Origin: DATCRE01 sp964235605
Lineage (GTDB): Bacteria; Bacteroidota; Bacteroidia; Cytophagales; Cyclobacteriaceae
Assembly (NCBI GenBank): GCA_964235605.1
Contig: CAXSCR010000017.1
Location: forward strand, 1 to 64,000
Reading direction: 5' to 3'
Length of the DNA: 64,000 nucleotides
Shown here: positions 18,606 to 28,257 of the stretch, piece by piece
How positions within the stretch are numbered: the stretch's first letter is position 1
How the letters are laid out: the number at the start of each line of letters is the position of its first letter
The notes under the pieces: generated by a model
Database searches by the model: none
Told to the model about the DNA's origin: nothing
The model's input: the letters and a program-made list of their open reading frames with translations, nothing else
Position numbers and translations under genes: made by a program

Positions 18606-20471
18606 ATGGAGCGCATTTGGGACATTATTAATCAAGCAGAGTTCAGCATTCTAAGAAACAAGCCGAGTAACCGCCATGTTATTCTGTGTAATAGGATAAG
18701 CTCCATCCTATCTATATTTACGCTCCTGATTTTTATTGTCGCATTAGTTTATTTTGGATGGATCCTTGCTGTTAAACTAGCGCTTATTGCTTCTTGCCTT
18801 TTTCTAATTCCGTTGTTGCTTAACTATTATAAATTTTATAATGCCAGTAGAATACTTCTTTCGTTTTCGGTTAGTCTAATTACTGTTACTATTTCCATTG
18901 CTGATAAGTTTGATGTTCCTGGTGTTCTTGAAGAGTTTCAATTTTTTCAATTCCGTCTTATTTTGCTTGTAACGTGTTTATTTCCGTTTATACTTTTTAA
19001 AATTAAGGAACGAAAATACTGGATTAGTCTTTTTATCCTCAACTTGCTACTTCTTTCACTCTACGACCCTATACATGAATATTTTGGAGTAGGCTATTAT
19101 CAAGTAGGATTTCAAGCACCGAACTATTATTTCTTAAACTACATGGTGGTAAGCACTTATTTTACACTTGCTGGCAGTACTTATTTTTTGAAATTCAGCT
19201 TTGAGAAATACGAAAGAAGTAATGAACTTCTCATAGTCGATTTACATGAAGCAAACAAAGTGATTGTAGAACAGCGCGAACTACTCGCTCAGGAAAACAA
19301 GCAATTAAATTATGATTTGATTGATACCAACAATCAATTAACCGAAACGAATAAGGAATTAATACGACACAATAACGACTTGCTGCAGTTCTCTTATACT
19401 GTTTCACACAATGTACGTGGCCCGTTGGCAAGTTTAATGGGATTAATTAATTTACTTCAGAGAGAAAATCAATCAGAAGAAGAAAATAAAATTATTCAGT
19501 ACGTAAACAAATCACTGAATTCTTTAAACACGATCATAAGTGACTTGAGTGGCATAATTGACATAAGAAATGCAATAGTACAAGTAAAGCAAAAAGTTGT
19601 TTTTGCCGATGAAATTAATGTCATCCAATCTTTACTTTTAAAACAAATACAAGATCAGCATGTGGTCATTGAAACAAACTTTCATGTGCCTGAAATAATC
19701 TCTGTAAAGGCCATGGTAAGTAGCATTTTGTATAACCTCGTAAGCAATGCGATAAAGTATAGATCAAATGATCGCTCCCCAAGAATAACTATTACATCAA
19801 CATGCGCTGATAAGTTTGTGCGTATTGATGTTGCCGATAACGGACTTGGCATAGACCTTAAACGCTTTCGCGAAAACCTATTTGGTTTATATAAACGATT
19901 TCACACCCATACTGAAGGAAAAGGCTTAGGCTTGTTCCTCGTTAAATTGCAATCAGAAGCCTTGGGTGGACATGTTGATGTAAGTAGCACAGAAGATACT
20001 GGAACAACCTTTTCTATTTACCTAGCTAATAACATTGTATCAGAAGAGCAAGTTTTAATGGATAGCCCCTTCGTAAAAATTATATTTAATTCTGAAAAAA
20101 ATTATATGCTCAGCCAGTGGAAGCGCATACTAAACGCAGGCGAGTTTCAAGAAGCGAGCAAGCAAATTTCAGATTTTATGAAAAATTATAGAATTCCAAA
20201 CTGGATAATCGATGTAACCCAATCTCAGAATACAGACCATGAATTTAATACGACTCGTAAAGACAACTATCACTATAAATTACAAACGTATGGCGTGCAA
20301 CGCATGGCATTTATTCTCACCAAAAACGGAATAACTGAAAACAACTACCAAAATAAAATTGAAATTATTCGTGATGCTTACACTATGCCAGTCGCCTTCT
20401 TTAACAACGTAAATGATGCGTTGGGCTGGATTAAAGAGCAAAGCATGGATCAAAATTTAATAGTTGTTTAA
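18606..20471 (+). CDS. Membrane sensor histidine kinase with C-terminal STAS-like domain
   Basis: A 621-residue kinase. Six hydrophobic segments (about residues 25-205) form a membrane sensor without a recognisable ligand fold. A coiled coil (about 205-260) leads to the HisKA helix pair with phospho-acceptor H in SYTVSHNVRGPL. The ATPase domain shows the N box NLVSNAIKY, G1 DNGLGID and G2 GKGLGLFL. Beyond about residue 480 a globular domain of about 140 residues with alternating strands and helices resembles the SpoIIAA/STAS-like tails of Cytophagales kinases. There is no receiver domain or adjacent regulator. The start is the ATG at 18606, not the TTG at 18597. Dispersed repeat copy 1 lies directly upstream and may hold its promoter. 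Confidence 0.85.
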   Translation: MERIWDIINQAEFSILRNKPSNRHVILCNRISSILSIFTLLIFIVALVYFGWILAVKLALIASCLFLIPLLLNYYKFYNASRILLSFSVSLITVTISIADKFDVPGVLEEFQFFQFRLILLVTCLFPFILFKIKERKYWISLFILNLLLLSLYDPIHEYFGVGYYQVGFQAPNYYFLNYMVVSTYFTLAGSTYFLKFSFEKYERSNELLIVDLHEANKVIVEQRELLAQENKQLNYDLIDTNNQLTETNKELIRHNNDLLQFSYTVSHNVRGPLASLMGLINLLQRENQSEEENKIIQYVNKSLNSLNTIISDLSGIIDIRNAIVQVKQKVVFADEINVIQSLLLKQIQDQHVVIETNFHVPEIISVKAMVSSILYNLVSNAIKYRSNDRSPRITITSTCADKFVRIDVADNGLGIDLKRFRENLFGLYKRFHTHTEGKGLGLFLVKLQSEALGGHVDVSSTEDTGTTFSIYLANNIVSEEQVLMDSPFVKIIFNSEKNYMLSQWKRILNAGEFQEASKQISDFMKNYRIPNWIIDVTQSQNTDHEFNTTRKDNYHYKLQTYGVQRMAFILTKNGITENNYQNKIEIIRDAYTMPVAFFNNVNDALGWIKEQSMDQNLIVV

Positions 20472-21478
20472 AAACTCCTCTTTAACTCAAAGGTTTTTCT
20501 TAGCCTGTCAATTAATCTTTTTGATTCTTCAAAGTCTAGCGTTTGCTGTCCATCAGAGGCTGCCTCTTCTGGCCGTTGATGCGTCTCATAGATGATACCG
20601 TCAGCTCCAGCCATTAACGCAGCGAGTGCTATAGGCTCAACGTAATCTCGAATTCCAATTCCATGTGAAGGATCTGCTATAACGGGAAGATGGGACTTTT
20701 CCTTTAAGATAGGAATGGCATTAACATCCATGGTGTTTCTGCTCGCCTTCTCGTAGGTGCGAATGCCCCGTTCACAAAGCATCAGTTTTTCATTGCCAGC
20801 GGCAAAGACATACTCAGCAGAATAAAGAAGTTCTTCAATAGTACCAGAAATACCACGTTTAATCATTACTGCTTTATCTACTCTACCTAGTTCATCAAGC
20901 AGGTTAAAGTTTTGTGTATTCCGAGCACCTACTTGGAATACATCTACATAATCATGCATCTCGGCAATCTGACTAACTTGCATTACTTCGGTTATAATCT
21001 TAATACCTGCAGCACGGGTTTGTTTATACCACATCTTCAATCCATCAATACCAAGACCTCGAAACGCATATGGAGAACTACGTGGCTTAAAAACACCGCC
21101 TCGCATAATGCGAACATTATTATCGGTAAGATGCTTTATTGTTTTTTCAATTTGTGCTTCATCTTCAATCGAGCAAGGCCCAGCCATAATAGACAAAGTA
21201 CCATCACCAATAATTACTCCATCACCTAAATCAATGTGTGTTCTATCAACTTTCCACTTACTAGATACCAACTGATAATCATCAGAGACCTGGTGAATGT
21301 CAGCGATGCCGAGCATGTGTCCCAACACTCGGATATCTAATTCCTTTTTGCCAATGGCTACGATATAATTTCCGAATTGCGTAGTAATTTCATTCGTCTT
21401 ATATCCTAGCGCTTTAATCTTGGACGTAATTGCAATTTTATCTGAAGATGAAATCGCGGGTGCTAACTGGATGATCAT
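20468..21478 (-). CDS. aroF: 3-deoxy-7-phosphoheptulonate (DAHP) synthase with N-terminal regulatory domain
   Basis: A 336-residue enzyme condensing phosphoenolpyruvate and erythrose 4-phosphate, the first step of the shikimate pathway. The N-terminal 75 residues form a ferredoxin-like regulatory domain as in the Thermotoga-type enzyme; the catalytic barrel has MAGPCSIE, RGGVFKPRSSPYAFRG, QVGARNTQN, KRG and IADPSHGIG. It lies 69 bp downstream of trpA on the same strand, so it is probably the last gene of the trp operon and shares its attenuator. It overlaps the convergent kinase gene by 4 bp. Confidence 0.93.
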   Translation of the reverse strand: MIIQLAPAISSSDKIAITSKIKALGYKTNEITTQFGNYIVAIGKKELDIRVLGHMLGIADIHQVSDDYQLVSSKWKVDRTHIDLGDGVIIGDGTLSIMAGPCSIEDEAQIEKTIKHLTDNNVRIMRGGVFKPRSSPYAFRGLGIDGLKMWYKQTRAAGIKIITEVMQVSQIAEMHDYVDVFQVGARNTQNFNLLDELGRVDKAVMIKRGISGTIEELLYSAEYVFAAGNEKLMLCERGIRTYEKASRNTMDVNAIPILKEKSHLPVIADPSHGIGIRDYVEPIALAALMAGADGIIYETHQRPEEAASDGQQTLDFEESKRLIDRLRKTFELKRSF

Positions 21479-21496
21479 AAGAAGAAATTTTTACTT

Positions 21497-21550
21497 TCTT
21501 AACTGTAATGTGTGATTGTGCTGTGAGATCTGAGTTACGAGTAGAAGTTA
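21497..21550 (-). repeat. Heptad repeat between trpA and the DAHP synthase gene
   Basis: On the plus strand GAGATCT, GAGTTAC, GAGTAGA, AGTTAGC run in a 7-bp register into the trpA stop codon region. Imperfect and short, but in the same position relative to a stop codon as the other arrays. Confidence 0.4.
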
Positions 21551-22321
21551 GCTTTTCAAACCTTGAACGAAAGTATTGATGTCAGATTCAAAGTTTTTGG
21601 ATTCACTTAAGAGAGTAACAAATGCGCTTCCAACAATAGCACCAGCACTACATTTACATGCTTGTGAAAAAGTTACGTTGTTTGAAATACCAAAACCAAC
21701 TAAAAATGGATTATGTAATTTCATATCCTGCAATCTCTCAAAGTATTGCACTTGCTCCTTGGTGAAATTACCTTTAGCGCCTGTAGTGCTTGTAGATGAT
21801 ACAGCATAAATAAATCCGTTTGATGCTGCATCAATCTTTCGTATGCGTTCTTCGGATGTTGTAGGCGAGATCAAAAAAGTGTTGCATAGGTCTGCAGCTT
21901 CAAATGCAGAGCGGTACATTTCTTCAAATTCATGCACCGGCATATCAGGAAGAATAAGACCATCAACACCTGCTGCTGCAGCATCCTTAACAAACTTTTC
22001 GATACCATATTGCATGATGGGATTAATATAGCCCATGAGTATTACTGGAATATGAACGTGTTTTCTAAGCTGCTTTACTTGCTCTAAAAGTATACGAACC
22101 GTCATACCATTATCTAACGCAACTTTATTACTTGCTTGTATAGTAGGGCCATCAGCAACTGGATCAGAAAATGGAATACCGATTTCAATTACATCAGCAC
22201 CAGCTTCAAACAAACACTGCGCAATGGTAGCGGTGTCGTTTAGTTGAGGAAAACCCGCTGTATAATAAATGGAAAGAATATTATTTTTCTTCTGTGTAAA
22301 AAGGTTCTTAATTCTATTCAT
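21548..22321 (-). CDS. trpA: Tryptophan synthase alpha subunit
   Basis: A 257-residue TIM barrel that cleaves indole-3-glycerol phosphate and passes indole to TrpB. The active-site segments are EIGIPFSDPVADGPTIQ (catalytic Glu and Asp region) and the phosphate-binding GFGISN and GAIVGSAFV. Length is normal. It follows trpB with 58 bp between them and precedes the DAHP synthase gene. Confidence 0.96.
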   Translation of the reverse strand: MNRIKNLFTQKKNNILSIYYTAGFPQLNDTATIAQCLFEAGADVIEIGIPFSDPVADGPTIQASNKVALDNGMTVRILLEQVKQLRKHVHIPVILMGYINPIMQYGIEKFVKDAAAAGVDGLILPDMPVHEFEEMYRSAFEAADLCNTFLISPTTSEERIRKIDAASNGFIYAVSSTSTTGAKGNFTKEQVQYFERLQDMKLHNPFLVGFGISNNVTFSQACKCSAGAIVGSAFVTLLSESKNFESDINTFVQGLKS

Positions 22322-22379
22322 GGGTGTATTGAAAATTTCAATGTTTAAAGTTTAAAACTTATGTATGAATTCAACCTCA

Positions 22380-23561
22380 TTAATACTTTCCCCACTTTAT
22401 ATAAGTCTCTAAATCTTTATCACCTCTACCTGAAAGATTCACTACCACTACATCATCTTTATCAAATTCAAATTGATTAAGTGCTGCTATGGCATGTGCC
22501 GACTCAATGGCCGGTATTATTCCTTCCAAGCGACTGAGGTCAATACCAGCAGTCATCGCTTCGTTATCGGTAGCGTTAACAAACTTAACCCTACCAATAT
22601 CAAATAAATGTGCATGTTGTGGGCCTATACCCGGATAATCTAAACCTGCAGAAATAGAGTAAGGCTCAACCACTTGTCCATCTTCAGTCTGCATTAATAA
22701 CGTTTTACTTCCATGTAATACACCCGGTTTACCAAGTGCAGTTGTTGCTGCTGATTCACCTGAGTTAACACCATGCCCTGCAGCTTCAACGGCAACTAAG
22801 TTTACATGTTCATTATCTAAGAAATGGTAAAATGCCCCTGCTGCATTACTTCCACCGCCAACGCATGCAAACACATAGTCTGGAGACGGATTTCCAATTT
22901 CTTCTTGAAGTTGCTTCTTAATCTCATCACTGATAACAGATTGAAAACGCGCTACCATATCAGGATAAGGATGTGGTCCTACTACGGAACCAATGATGTA
23001 ATGTGTATCTGTTGGATTGTGGATCCAATGACGCATGGCTTCATTTGTGGCGTCTTTTAAAGTCATGCTGCCACTTAGTGCTGGAACTACCTTAGTGCCC
23101 AATATACGCATGCGCTCAACGTTAGGGCGTTGGCGTTCCATATCGACCTGACCCATGTACACAATACACTCCATACCCATTAACGCACAAACTGTAGCTG
23201 TTGCTACACCATGTTGACCTGCTCCCGTTTCGGCTATGATCTTTTGTTTACCTAAACGTTTAGCCAATAGTATCTGGCCTATGGTGTTATTAACTTTATG
23301 CGCGCCTGTATGGCACAAGTCTTCGCGCTTCAAATAGATATTTGTTTTATACTTTTCAGATAAGCGCTTTGCTAAAAAGAGCGGTGTCGGTCGGCCGACG
23401 TAGTCTTTTAATAGCTTATGAAAATCCATCTGGAAAGAAGGCTCATTTATAATTTTCAAATAATTATTACGAAGCTCTTCCACATTTGGATAAAGCATTT
23501 CAGGAATGAATGCGCCTCCAAACTGACCATAGTACCCACGTTCATCAACTGAATATTTCAT
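22380..23561 (-). CDS. trpB: Tryptophan synthase beta subunit
   Basis: A 393-residue PLP enzyme that joins indole and serine to give tryptophan. The PLP lysine lies in HTGAHKVNNTIGQ (about residue 87), with AETGAGQHG, the phosphate loop CVGGGSNAAG and the C-terminal NLSGRGDKD. It starts GYYGQFGGAFIPEML, the usual TrpB1 beginning. It is 11 bp from trpF, and the intergenic space before trpA has AAACTTT/AAACATT 7-bp units. Confidence 0.97.
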   Translation of the reverse strand: MKYSVDERGYYGQFGGAFIPEMLYPNVEELRNNYLKIINEPSFQMDFHKLLKDYVGRPTPLFLAKRLSEKYKTNIYLKREDLCHTGAHKVNNTIGQILLAKRLGKQKIIAETGAGQHGVATATVCALMGMECIVYMGQVDMERQRPNVERMRILGTKVVPALSGSMTLKDATNEAMRHWIHNPTDTHYIIGSVVGPHPYPDMVARFQSVISDEIKKQLQEEIGNPSPDYVFACVGGGSNAAGAFYHFLDNEHVNLVAVEAAGHGVNSGESAATTALGKPGVLHGSKTLLMQTEDGQVVEPYSISAGLDYPGIGPQHAHLFDIGRVKFVNATDNEAMTAGIDLSRLEGIIPAIESAHAIAALNQFEFDKDDVVVVNLSGRGDKDLETYIKWGKY

Positions 23562-23572
23562 ATGAAAAGAAG

Positions 23573-24214
23573 TTAGAAGTTTGAATTTAATATTTTATAA
23601 AATGCATTAAGCTTGCTTATGTCTTTCACCCCCGGACTTGACTCAACGCCGCTGTTTAAATCAAGCGCGTGAATATTCATTTCATGAAGTGCATCTATTT
23701 CATGAATATTTTCAGAACTCAATCCACCGCTTAAAAAAAATGGAATTTCCTGATCGTATTTTTTAAGTATAGTCCAGTCAAAAGTCTGGGCGTTGCCTCC
23801 AAAATATTTTCCTTTCGTATCGAATAAAAAATAGTCGACTACCATTTTGTATGGTGTGGTTTGATTAAAGTCAAAGTCATTACTAACAGAGAATACTTTA
23901 ATAATACCCACACCATTTCTCTTTAATGCTTCACACTGCGCAACACTTTCCGTACCATGAAGCTGCAGGTAATTAAGTTTTAGTCGAGCTACCTGCGTCA
24001 TCATTTCGTCAGTTGATGCGTTAACAAATACCCCTACCCTTTTAATATCGTTTGGAATATTTTTAGGAATAATAAATTCTTGCGACACATAGCGAGGTGA
24101 CTTTGGATAAAAGATAAAGCCCATGTAATGTGGATGCAATGCTGCAACATCTAATATGTTATCAGCCTCGCGCATACCACAAACTTTGAGCATTATATTT
24201 TTTATCGAACTCAT
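23573..24214 (-). CDS. trpF: Phosphoribosylanthranilate isomerase
   Basis: A 213-residue (beta/alpha)8 isomerase acting between TrpD and TrpC. It shows KVCGM near the N-terminus (general base Cys), GFIFYPKSPRYV, LQLHG, FLLSGG-like FFLSGGLSSENI and the phosphate site DLNSGVESSPGVKD. The start ATG overlaps the trpC stop codon by one base (TAATG), implying translational coupling. An internal ATG seven codons later (MLKVCGM) is an alternative start. Confidence 0.95.
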   Translation of the reverse strand: MSSIKNIMLKVCGMREADNILDVAALHPHYMGFIFYPKSPRYVSQEFIIPKNIPNDIKRVGVFVNASTDEMMTQVARLKLNYLQLHGTESVAQCEALKRNGVGIIKVFSVSNDFDFNQTTPYKMVVDYFLFDTKGKYFGGNAQTFDWTILKKYDQEIPFFLSGGLSSENIHEIDALHEMNIHALDLNSGVESSPGVKDISKLNAFYKILNSNF

Positions 24215-25023
24215 TACACTATTGATTTACCTGATAGTTCCTTCAATTTCAATATAAACTCTTTGGCTGCACGCTCTGGCTGGCTGTACTTCATAAAGTT
24301 TTCACCCATAAGAAATCCTTCATAGCCATGCGCCCTCAGCTCAATAATTGTTTCGGGTGATGAAATTCCACTCTCTGAAACTTTAATAACACCAGCGGGG
24401 ATAAAAGGTGCCAATTGTTTTGATATCTCAAGACTCACTTCAAAAGTTTTTAGACTGCGATTATTTACACCAATTAGATCTGCCTCTGCATTCAAATTAG
24501 CATCTAGTTCAGCTCTATCGTGAACCTCAAGTAAAACCTCAAGACCAAATGACTTAGCAAATAAAGAAAGCTCTTTTAAACGTGCAGGCGCTAGTGCTGC
24601 TGCTATCAGAAGGATGGCATCTGCACCTACCGACTTCGCCTCTATAATTTGGTATTCATCAATGGTAAAATCTTTTCGTAAAATGGGACAGAAATTATAT
24701 TTGCGTGCAGCTAATAAATCATCATTACTTCCTCCGAAGAATTTTTTATCCGTTAAGACCGAAAGCGCTGAGGCACCTGCTTGCATATACCCAATTGATG
24801 TACGTTCAATAGATGCATAAGAATTGATAACACCTTTAGACGGTGACTGCCGTTTAAACTCAGTTATAATTCCAGACTTGTCACTACGCCGAATATATTT
24901 TTTTAGTGAAACAGGCTGTGTTGGAAAAAAAGTACTTTGCTCCAGCAACTTTACCGGATAGTAAGTCTTCCGTTCTTCAACTTCTTTTCTTTTGTGTTCA
25001 ATGATCTGATCTAGAATGTTCAT
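24214..25023 (-). CDS. trpC: Indole-3-glycerol phosphate synthase
   Basis: A 269-residue TIM barrel closing the indole ring. Signatures are FKRQSPSKG (catalytic Lys), SVLTDKKFFGGS, LRKDFTIDEYQI, LLEVHDRAEL, IGVNNRSLKTFEV and SESGISS. Separate trpC and trpF genes (not fused as in E. coli) overlap by one base. It lies 55 bp after trpD. Confidence 0.96.
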   Translation of the reverse strand: MNILDQIIEHKRKEVEERKTYYPVKLLEQSTFFPTQPVSLKKYIRRSDKSGIITEFKRQSPSKGVINSYASIERTSIGYMQAGASALSVLTDKKFFGGSNDDLLAARKYNFCPILRKDFTIDEYQIIEAKSVGADAILLIAAALAPARLKELSLFAKSFGLEVLLEVHDRAELDANLNAEADLIGVNNRSLKTFEVSLEISKQLAPFIPAGVIKVSESGISSPETIIELRAHGYEGFLMGENFMKYSQPERAAKEFILKLKELSGKSIV

Positions 25024-25078
25024 ACGTTTTAGTTTGGGGGGTACAAAAATATTACCTGGTTGTCTATATTTAGTTTGA

Positions 25079-26065
25079 CTATTTATTCATAAGCTTTTTA
25101 AAAGATATCAAGGCTTTTCCTGATTCCAGTGCTTCTTTCGCTTGATTTATAGCAACAGCTAAACCTGATTTTTGATTCCCTGCATATAATGCCATGCCTG
25201 CATTGGCAATGATGACCGAATTTTGTTGTGCCGTTCCTGTTCCTTCTAATACATTCATAAATATCTTAGCTGATTCTTCTACACTATCTCCACCTTTTAT
25301 ATCTGATGATTTAAGTTTTGGCAGCCCCAAATCAACGGGGTCCATAATTCGTTCTCCTTGATTATAGAAAAACTTGAACGAGCCAGTGAGCGATACTTCG
25401 TCGTATCCGTCTAACGAATGAAGTATTATAAAATCTTTATCTGTATTTTGATATAGATAGCCATATTGTCTTGCTAGCTCGAGACTAAACACGCCAACCA
25501 ATTGACGCTTTGGAAAAGCGGGATTTACCATGGGTCCAAGCATATTAAAAAACGTTTTCACACCCAACTCTTTGCGAATAGGCGCTATGTTTTTCATAGC
25601 GGGGTGAAACATGGGTGCGTGCATAAAGCAAATATTTGATCTGTCAAGACTGCGCTTTAGTTCATCAACATCGTTGGTAAACTTGTAGCCAAAATATTCT
25701 AATAGATTAGATGAGCCGCAAGATGATGAAACACCATAGTTGCCATGCTTAGCCACGGGTTGGCCTGCAGCTGCTACAACAAATGAAGAAAGTGTAGACA
25801 TGTTAAATGTATTCTTTCCATCTCCCCCTGTTCCGCATACATCCATGACGGGTGCATCGAATTCAGCTTTTATGCAAAGCTCTAACATTGCATCACGAAA
25901 TCCTTGTAACTCATCAATGGTAATACTACGCATCATATATACCGTCATAAAAGCAGCCATTTGGCTTTGATTGAACTTAGCCGTAGCAAGATCAACCAAC
26001 ACCTGGCGTGCTGTTTCTTTGGATAAAGACCGATGTTCTATGAGTTCGTTGAGTATTTGTTTCAT
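25079..26065 (-). CDS. trpD: Anthranilate phosphoribosyltransferase
   Basis: A 328-residue enzyme that transfers phosphoribose from PRPP to anthranilate. The PRPP-binding GTGGDGKNTFNMST is at about residue 81, with KHGNYGVSSSCGSSNLLE, FFNMLGPMVNPA and the Asp/Glu pair DGYDEVSLTG downstream. It is separate from trpG (the two are fused in E. coli). The gap between trpG and trpD contains a heptad inverted repeat (26088-26185). Confidence 0.96.
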   Translation of the reverse strand: MKQILNELIEHRSLSKETARQVLVDLATAKFNQSQMAAFMTVYMMRSITIDELQGFRDAMLELCIKAEFDAPVMDVCGTGGDGKNTFNMSTLSSFVVAAAGQPVAKHGNYGVSSSCGSSNLLEYFGYKFTNDVDELKRSLDRSNICFMHAPMFHPAMKNIAPIRKELGVKTFFNMLGPMVNPAFPKRQLVGVFSLELARQYGYLYQNTDKDFIILHSLDGYDEVSLTGSFKFFYNQGERIMDPVDLGLPKLKSSDIKGGDSVEESAKIFMNVLEGTGTAQQNSVIIANAGMALYAGNQKSGLAVAINQAKEALESGKALISFKKLMNK

Positions 26066-26087
26066 GTTTCTACTTTCAATTTATTTT

Positions 26088-26185
26088 AAAAGATGCCGGC
26101 TTCAAGCTACAAGCCTTTGGCATTTGGTATGTGAACTTAAGATCCAAAATCCCCAAATGCCTAATGCCTAATGCCCAATGCCTAA
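26088..26185 (-). repeat. Inverted heptad arrays between trpG and trpD
   Basis: On the minus strand, from the trpG stop codon, GCATTGG, GCATTAG, GCATTAG, GCATTTG run in register. After about 25 nt the complementary orientation follows; read from the other strand it is GCTTCAA, GCTACAA, GCCTTTG, GCATTTG. The two sides can fold into a hairpin in the trp mRNA with GGCATTTGG / CCAAATGCC at its core. Confidence 0.75.
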
Positions 26186-26760
26186 TACCTATCCTCAAGC
26201 CAACTAGCTATCATCTTCGGACCTTCTGGTGTCATAACTGATTCCGGATGAAATTGTAACCCCCTAACATCATACTTGACATGGCGTAGGCCCATAACAA
26301 TGCCTTCATCATTAACAGCGGTAACTTTTAAATCAGCAGTGAGCGATTCAGGCACAACTGCCCATGAGTGATAGTGTGTTGCCTGAAAAGTATCAGTTAC
26401 ATTTTTAAACATAAACTCGCTTTTATCCTTTATCGTTGCTACCGAAGTTACGCCATGTAAAACTTTAGGGATATTATAAAGCTTAGCGCCATATACTTCA
26501 GCAATACCTTGATGACCCAAACAAATACCAAGAATACTTTTTGTTGGACCGTATTCTTTAACTGCTTGCTTCATAATACCAGCTTCATCAGGTATGCCTG
26601 GACCGGGTGACAACATGATCTTATCATATTGTTTTACTGCTTCCATTGATATTTTATCATTTCTAAAAATATCAACCTTATAACCAAGCTCACGAATAAT
26701 ATGCACCAAGTTGTATGTGAAAGAGTCGTAATTATCGAGCACTAATATTTTCATTGACAT
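26182..26760 (-). CDS. trpG: Anthranilate synthase component II (glutamine amidotransferase)
   Basis: A 192-residue class I glutaminase that supplies ammonia to TrpE. It starts ILVLDNYDSFTYNLVH; the nucleophile Cys is in GICLGHQGIAE and the His/Glu of the triad in LQFHPESVMTP. ATG at 26760 or two codons later. The stop codon TAG belongs to the first unit of a GGCATTG heptad array. It is 32 bp from trpE. The same protein could serve p-aminobenzoate synthesis if no pabA exists, which cannot be decided here. Confidence 0.95.
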   Translation of the reverse strand: MSMKILVLDNYDSFTYNLVHIIRELGYKVDIFRNDKISMEAVKQYDKIMLSPGPGIPDEAGIMKQAVKEYGPTKSILGICLGHQGIAEVYGAKLYNIPKVLHGVTSVATIKDKSEFMFKNVTDTFQATHYHSWAVVPESLTADLKVTAVNDEGIVMGLRHVKYDVRGLQFHPESVMTPEGPKMIASWLEDRY

Positions 26761-26792
26761 CGTAGATTAGAATGTAAAGTTCATGTTATCTA

Positions 26793-28202
26793 TTATATTT
26801 TTTCTGCCATCAAAACTGCCTTTCTCAACGCTGCGAGTTTATTATTTACTTCCTGCAACTCACTTTCTGCATTCGACTTTGATACCACGCCAGCACCTGC
26901 CTGGTAAATCAATTTATTCTCGCGACTTAAAAAGGTTCTAATCATAATGGCATGATTAAATGATCCATCAAATCCGATAAAGCCAATAGCGCCGCCGTAG
27001 AAACTACGATTTACATTTTCATATTTATTAATAAGCGTCATTGCCATGTGCTTTGGTGCGCCTGATAATGTGCCAGCAGGAAAAGTATCAGCCGCCATTT
27101 TCACTACCGACGAATCATTTTGTAAAGTCCCGGTTACTTTAGAAACCAAATGAATAACATGGGAATAAAACTGAATCTCTTTAAACACCTCAACTGTAAC
27201 TTTAGATGCATTGCGACTCATGTCATTGCGCGCAAGATCAACGAGCATTACATGTTCTGCATTCTCTTTTTCATCGGCTGCTAATTTATTAGCCAGTAGC
27301 GCATCGTCTTGATCATTTCCTGTTCTACGGAATGTTCCGGCTATGGGGAAAATGTGAGCCTTACCATTTTTGATTTGTAATTGTGCTTCCGGTGAAGACC
27401 CTATTAACTTAAAACTTCCATAGTCGAAGTAAAACAGATAAGGGGATGGATTAATAGAGCGAAGCGCGCGGTACACATTAAACTCATCGCCTTTAAATCC
27501 ACACGAAAACCTTCTTGATAATACGATCTGGAAAACATCGCCTCTGTAACAGTGCTCCTTTCCTTTCTCGACGATTTTTAAAAATTCCTTGTCATCAACA
27601 TTCGATGTTTCTTTGTCTGTAAGTGAGAATGAATAAGTCGCAAAGCGATTGCTGAAAATTATTTGCTCTACTTTATCAAGTGTTGATCTGCTCTCTTTAT
27701 CACCCGCGAAATTATTTTCAATCAAACTTAATTCATTTGAAAAATGATCAACAACAATTACATAGCGATAGAATTTATAGAGCATATCAGGAATAAGTGC
27801 TTCGTGTTTTGAAAGCTCAACATCTTCAAAAAACCGAACGGCATCATAAGCCATGTATCCAAACAAACCACTTGTAACAAACTTGTCAGAAGCTGACGCC
27901 TCAACTTCAAATGAATTTCTAAATGACTCCAACAGCTCAGTTACTTGACCAACTTTGGTGATGGTATTCTGTTGCACCTGGCCATCAGGGTAACGAGTTT
28001 CAGCAATAATATCTTTTACCTCAAAGGAAGCAATGGGGTCACAGCAAATAAAGGAAAGGCTGTTCTCATGTCCTCGATAATCAGAACTTTCTAGGAGAAT
28101 ACTTCCAGCAAAAACATCCCTAAGCTTTAAATAAATGTTGACTGGCGTAAGTGTGTCAGCTAACAGTTTTTTAGAATGCGTTGCAATTTTATATTTCATC
28201 AT
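26793..28202 (-). CDS. trpE: Anthranilate synthase component I
   Basis: A 469-residue chorismate-binding enzyme making anthranilate. The tryptophan feedback site motif LLES is at about residues 36-39, so allosteric inhibition is likely retained. The catalytic part shows FQIVLSRRF, GSSPEAQL, PIAGTFRRTG, EHVMLVDLARND, FPAGTLSGAPK and the C-terminal YQAGAGVVSKS. The first gene of the operon; its start lies 16 bp after the poly-U end of the attenuator. A second ATG follows immediately (MM), either may be used. Confidence 0.96.
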   Translation of the reverse strand: MMKYKIATHSKKLLADTLTPVNIYLKLRDVFAGSILLESSDYRGHENSLSFICCDPIASFEVKDIIAETRYPDGQVQQNTITKVGQVTELLESFRNSFEVEASASDKFVTSGLFGYMAYDAVRFFEDVELSKHEALIPDMLYKFYRYVIVVDHFSNELSLIENNFAGDKESRSTLDKVEQIIFSNRFATYSFSLTDKETSNVDDKEFLKIVEKGKEHCYRGDVFQIVLSRRFSCGFKGDEFNVYRALRSINPSPYLFYFDYGSFKLIGSSPEAQLQIKNGKAHIFPIAGTFRRTGNDQDDALLANKLAADEKENAEHVMLVDLARNDMSRNASKVTVEVFKEIQFYSHVIHLVSKVTGTLQNDSSVVKMAADTFPAGTLSGAPKHMAMTLINKYENVNRSFYGGAIGFIGFDGSFNHAIMIRTFLSRENKLIYQAGAGVVSKSNAESELQEVNNKLAALRKAVLMAEKI

Positions 28203-28217
28203 TATAATTTTTAGGCA

Positions 28218-28257
28218 TAAAAAAAAACGAAGGCCTGCTGTGAACAGCAGGCCTTCG
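28218..28257 (-). terminator. trp attenuator terminator
   Basis: A perfect 13-bp stem CGAAGGCCTGCTG (28228-28240) / CAGCAGGCCTTCG (28245-28257) with a 4-nt loop, followed on the minus strand by about nine U. It lies between the Trp leader peptide and trpE. Confidence 0.93.
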
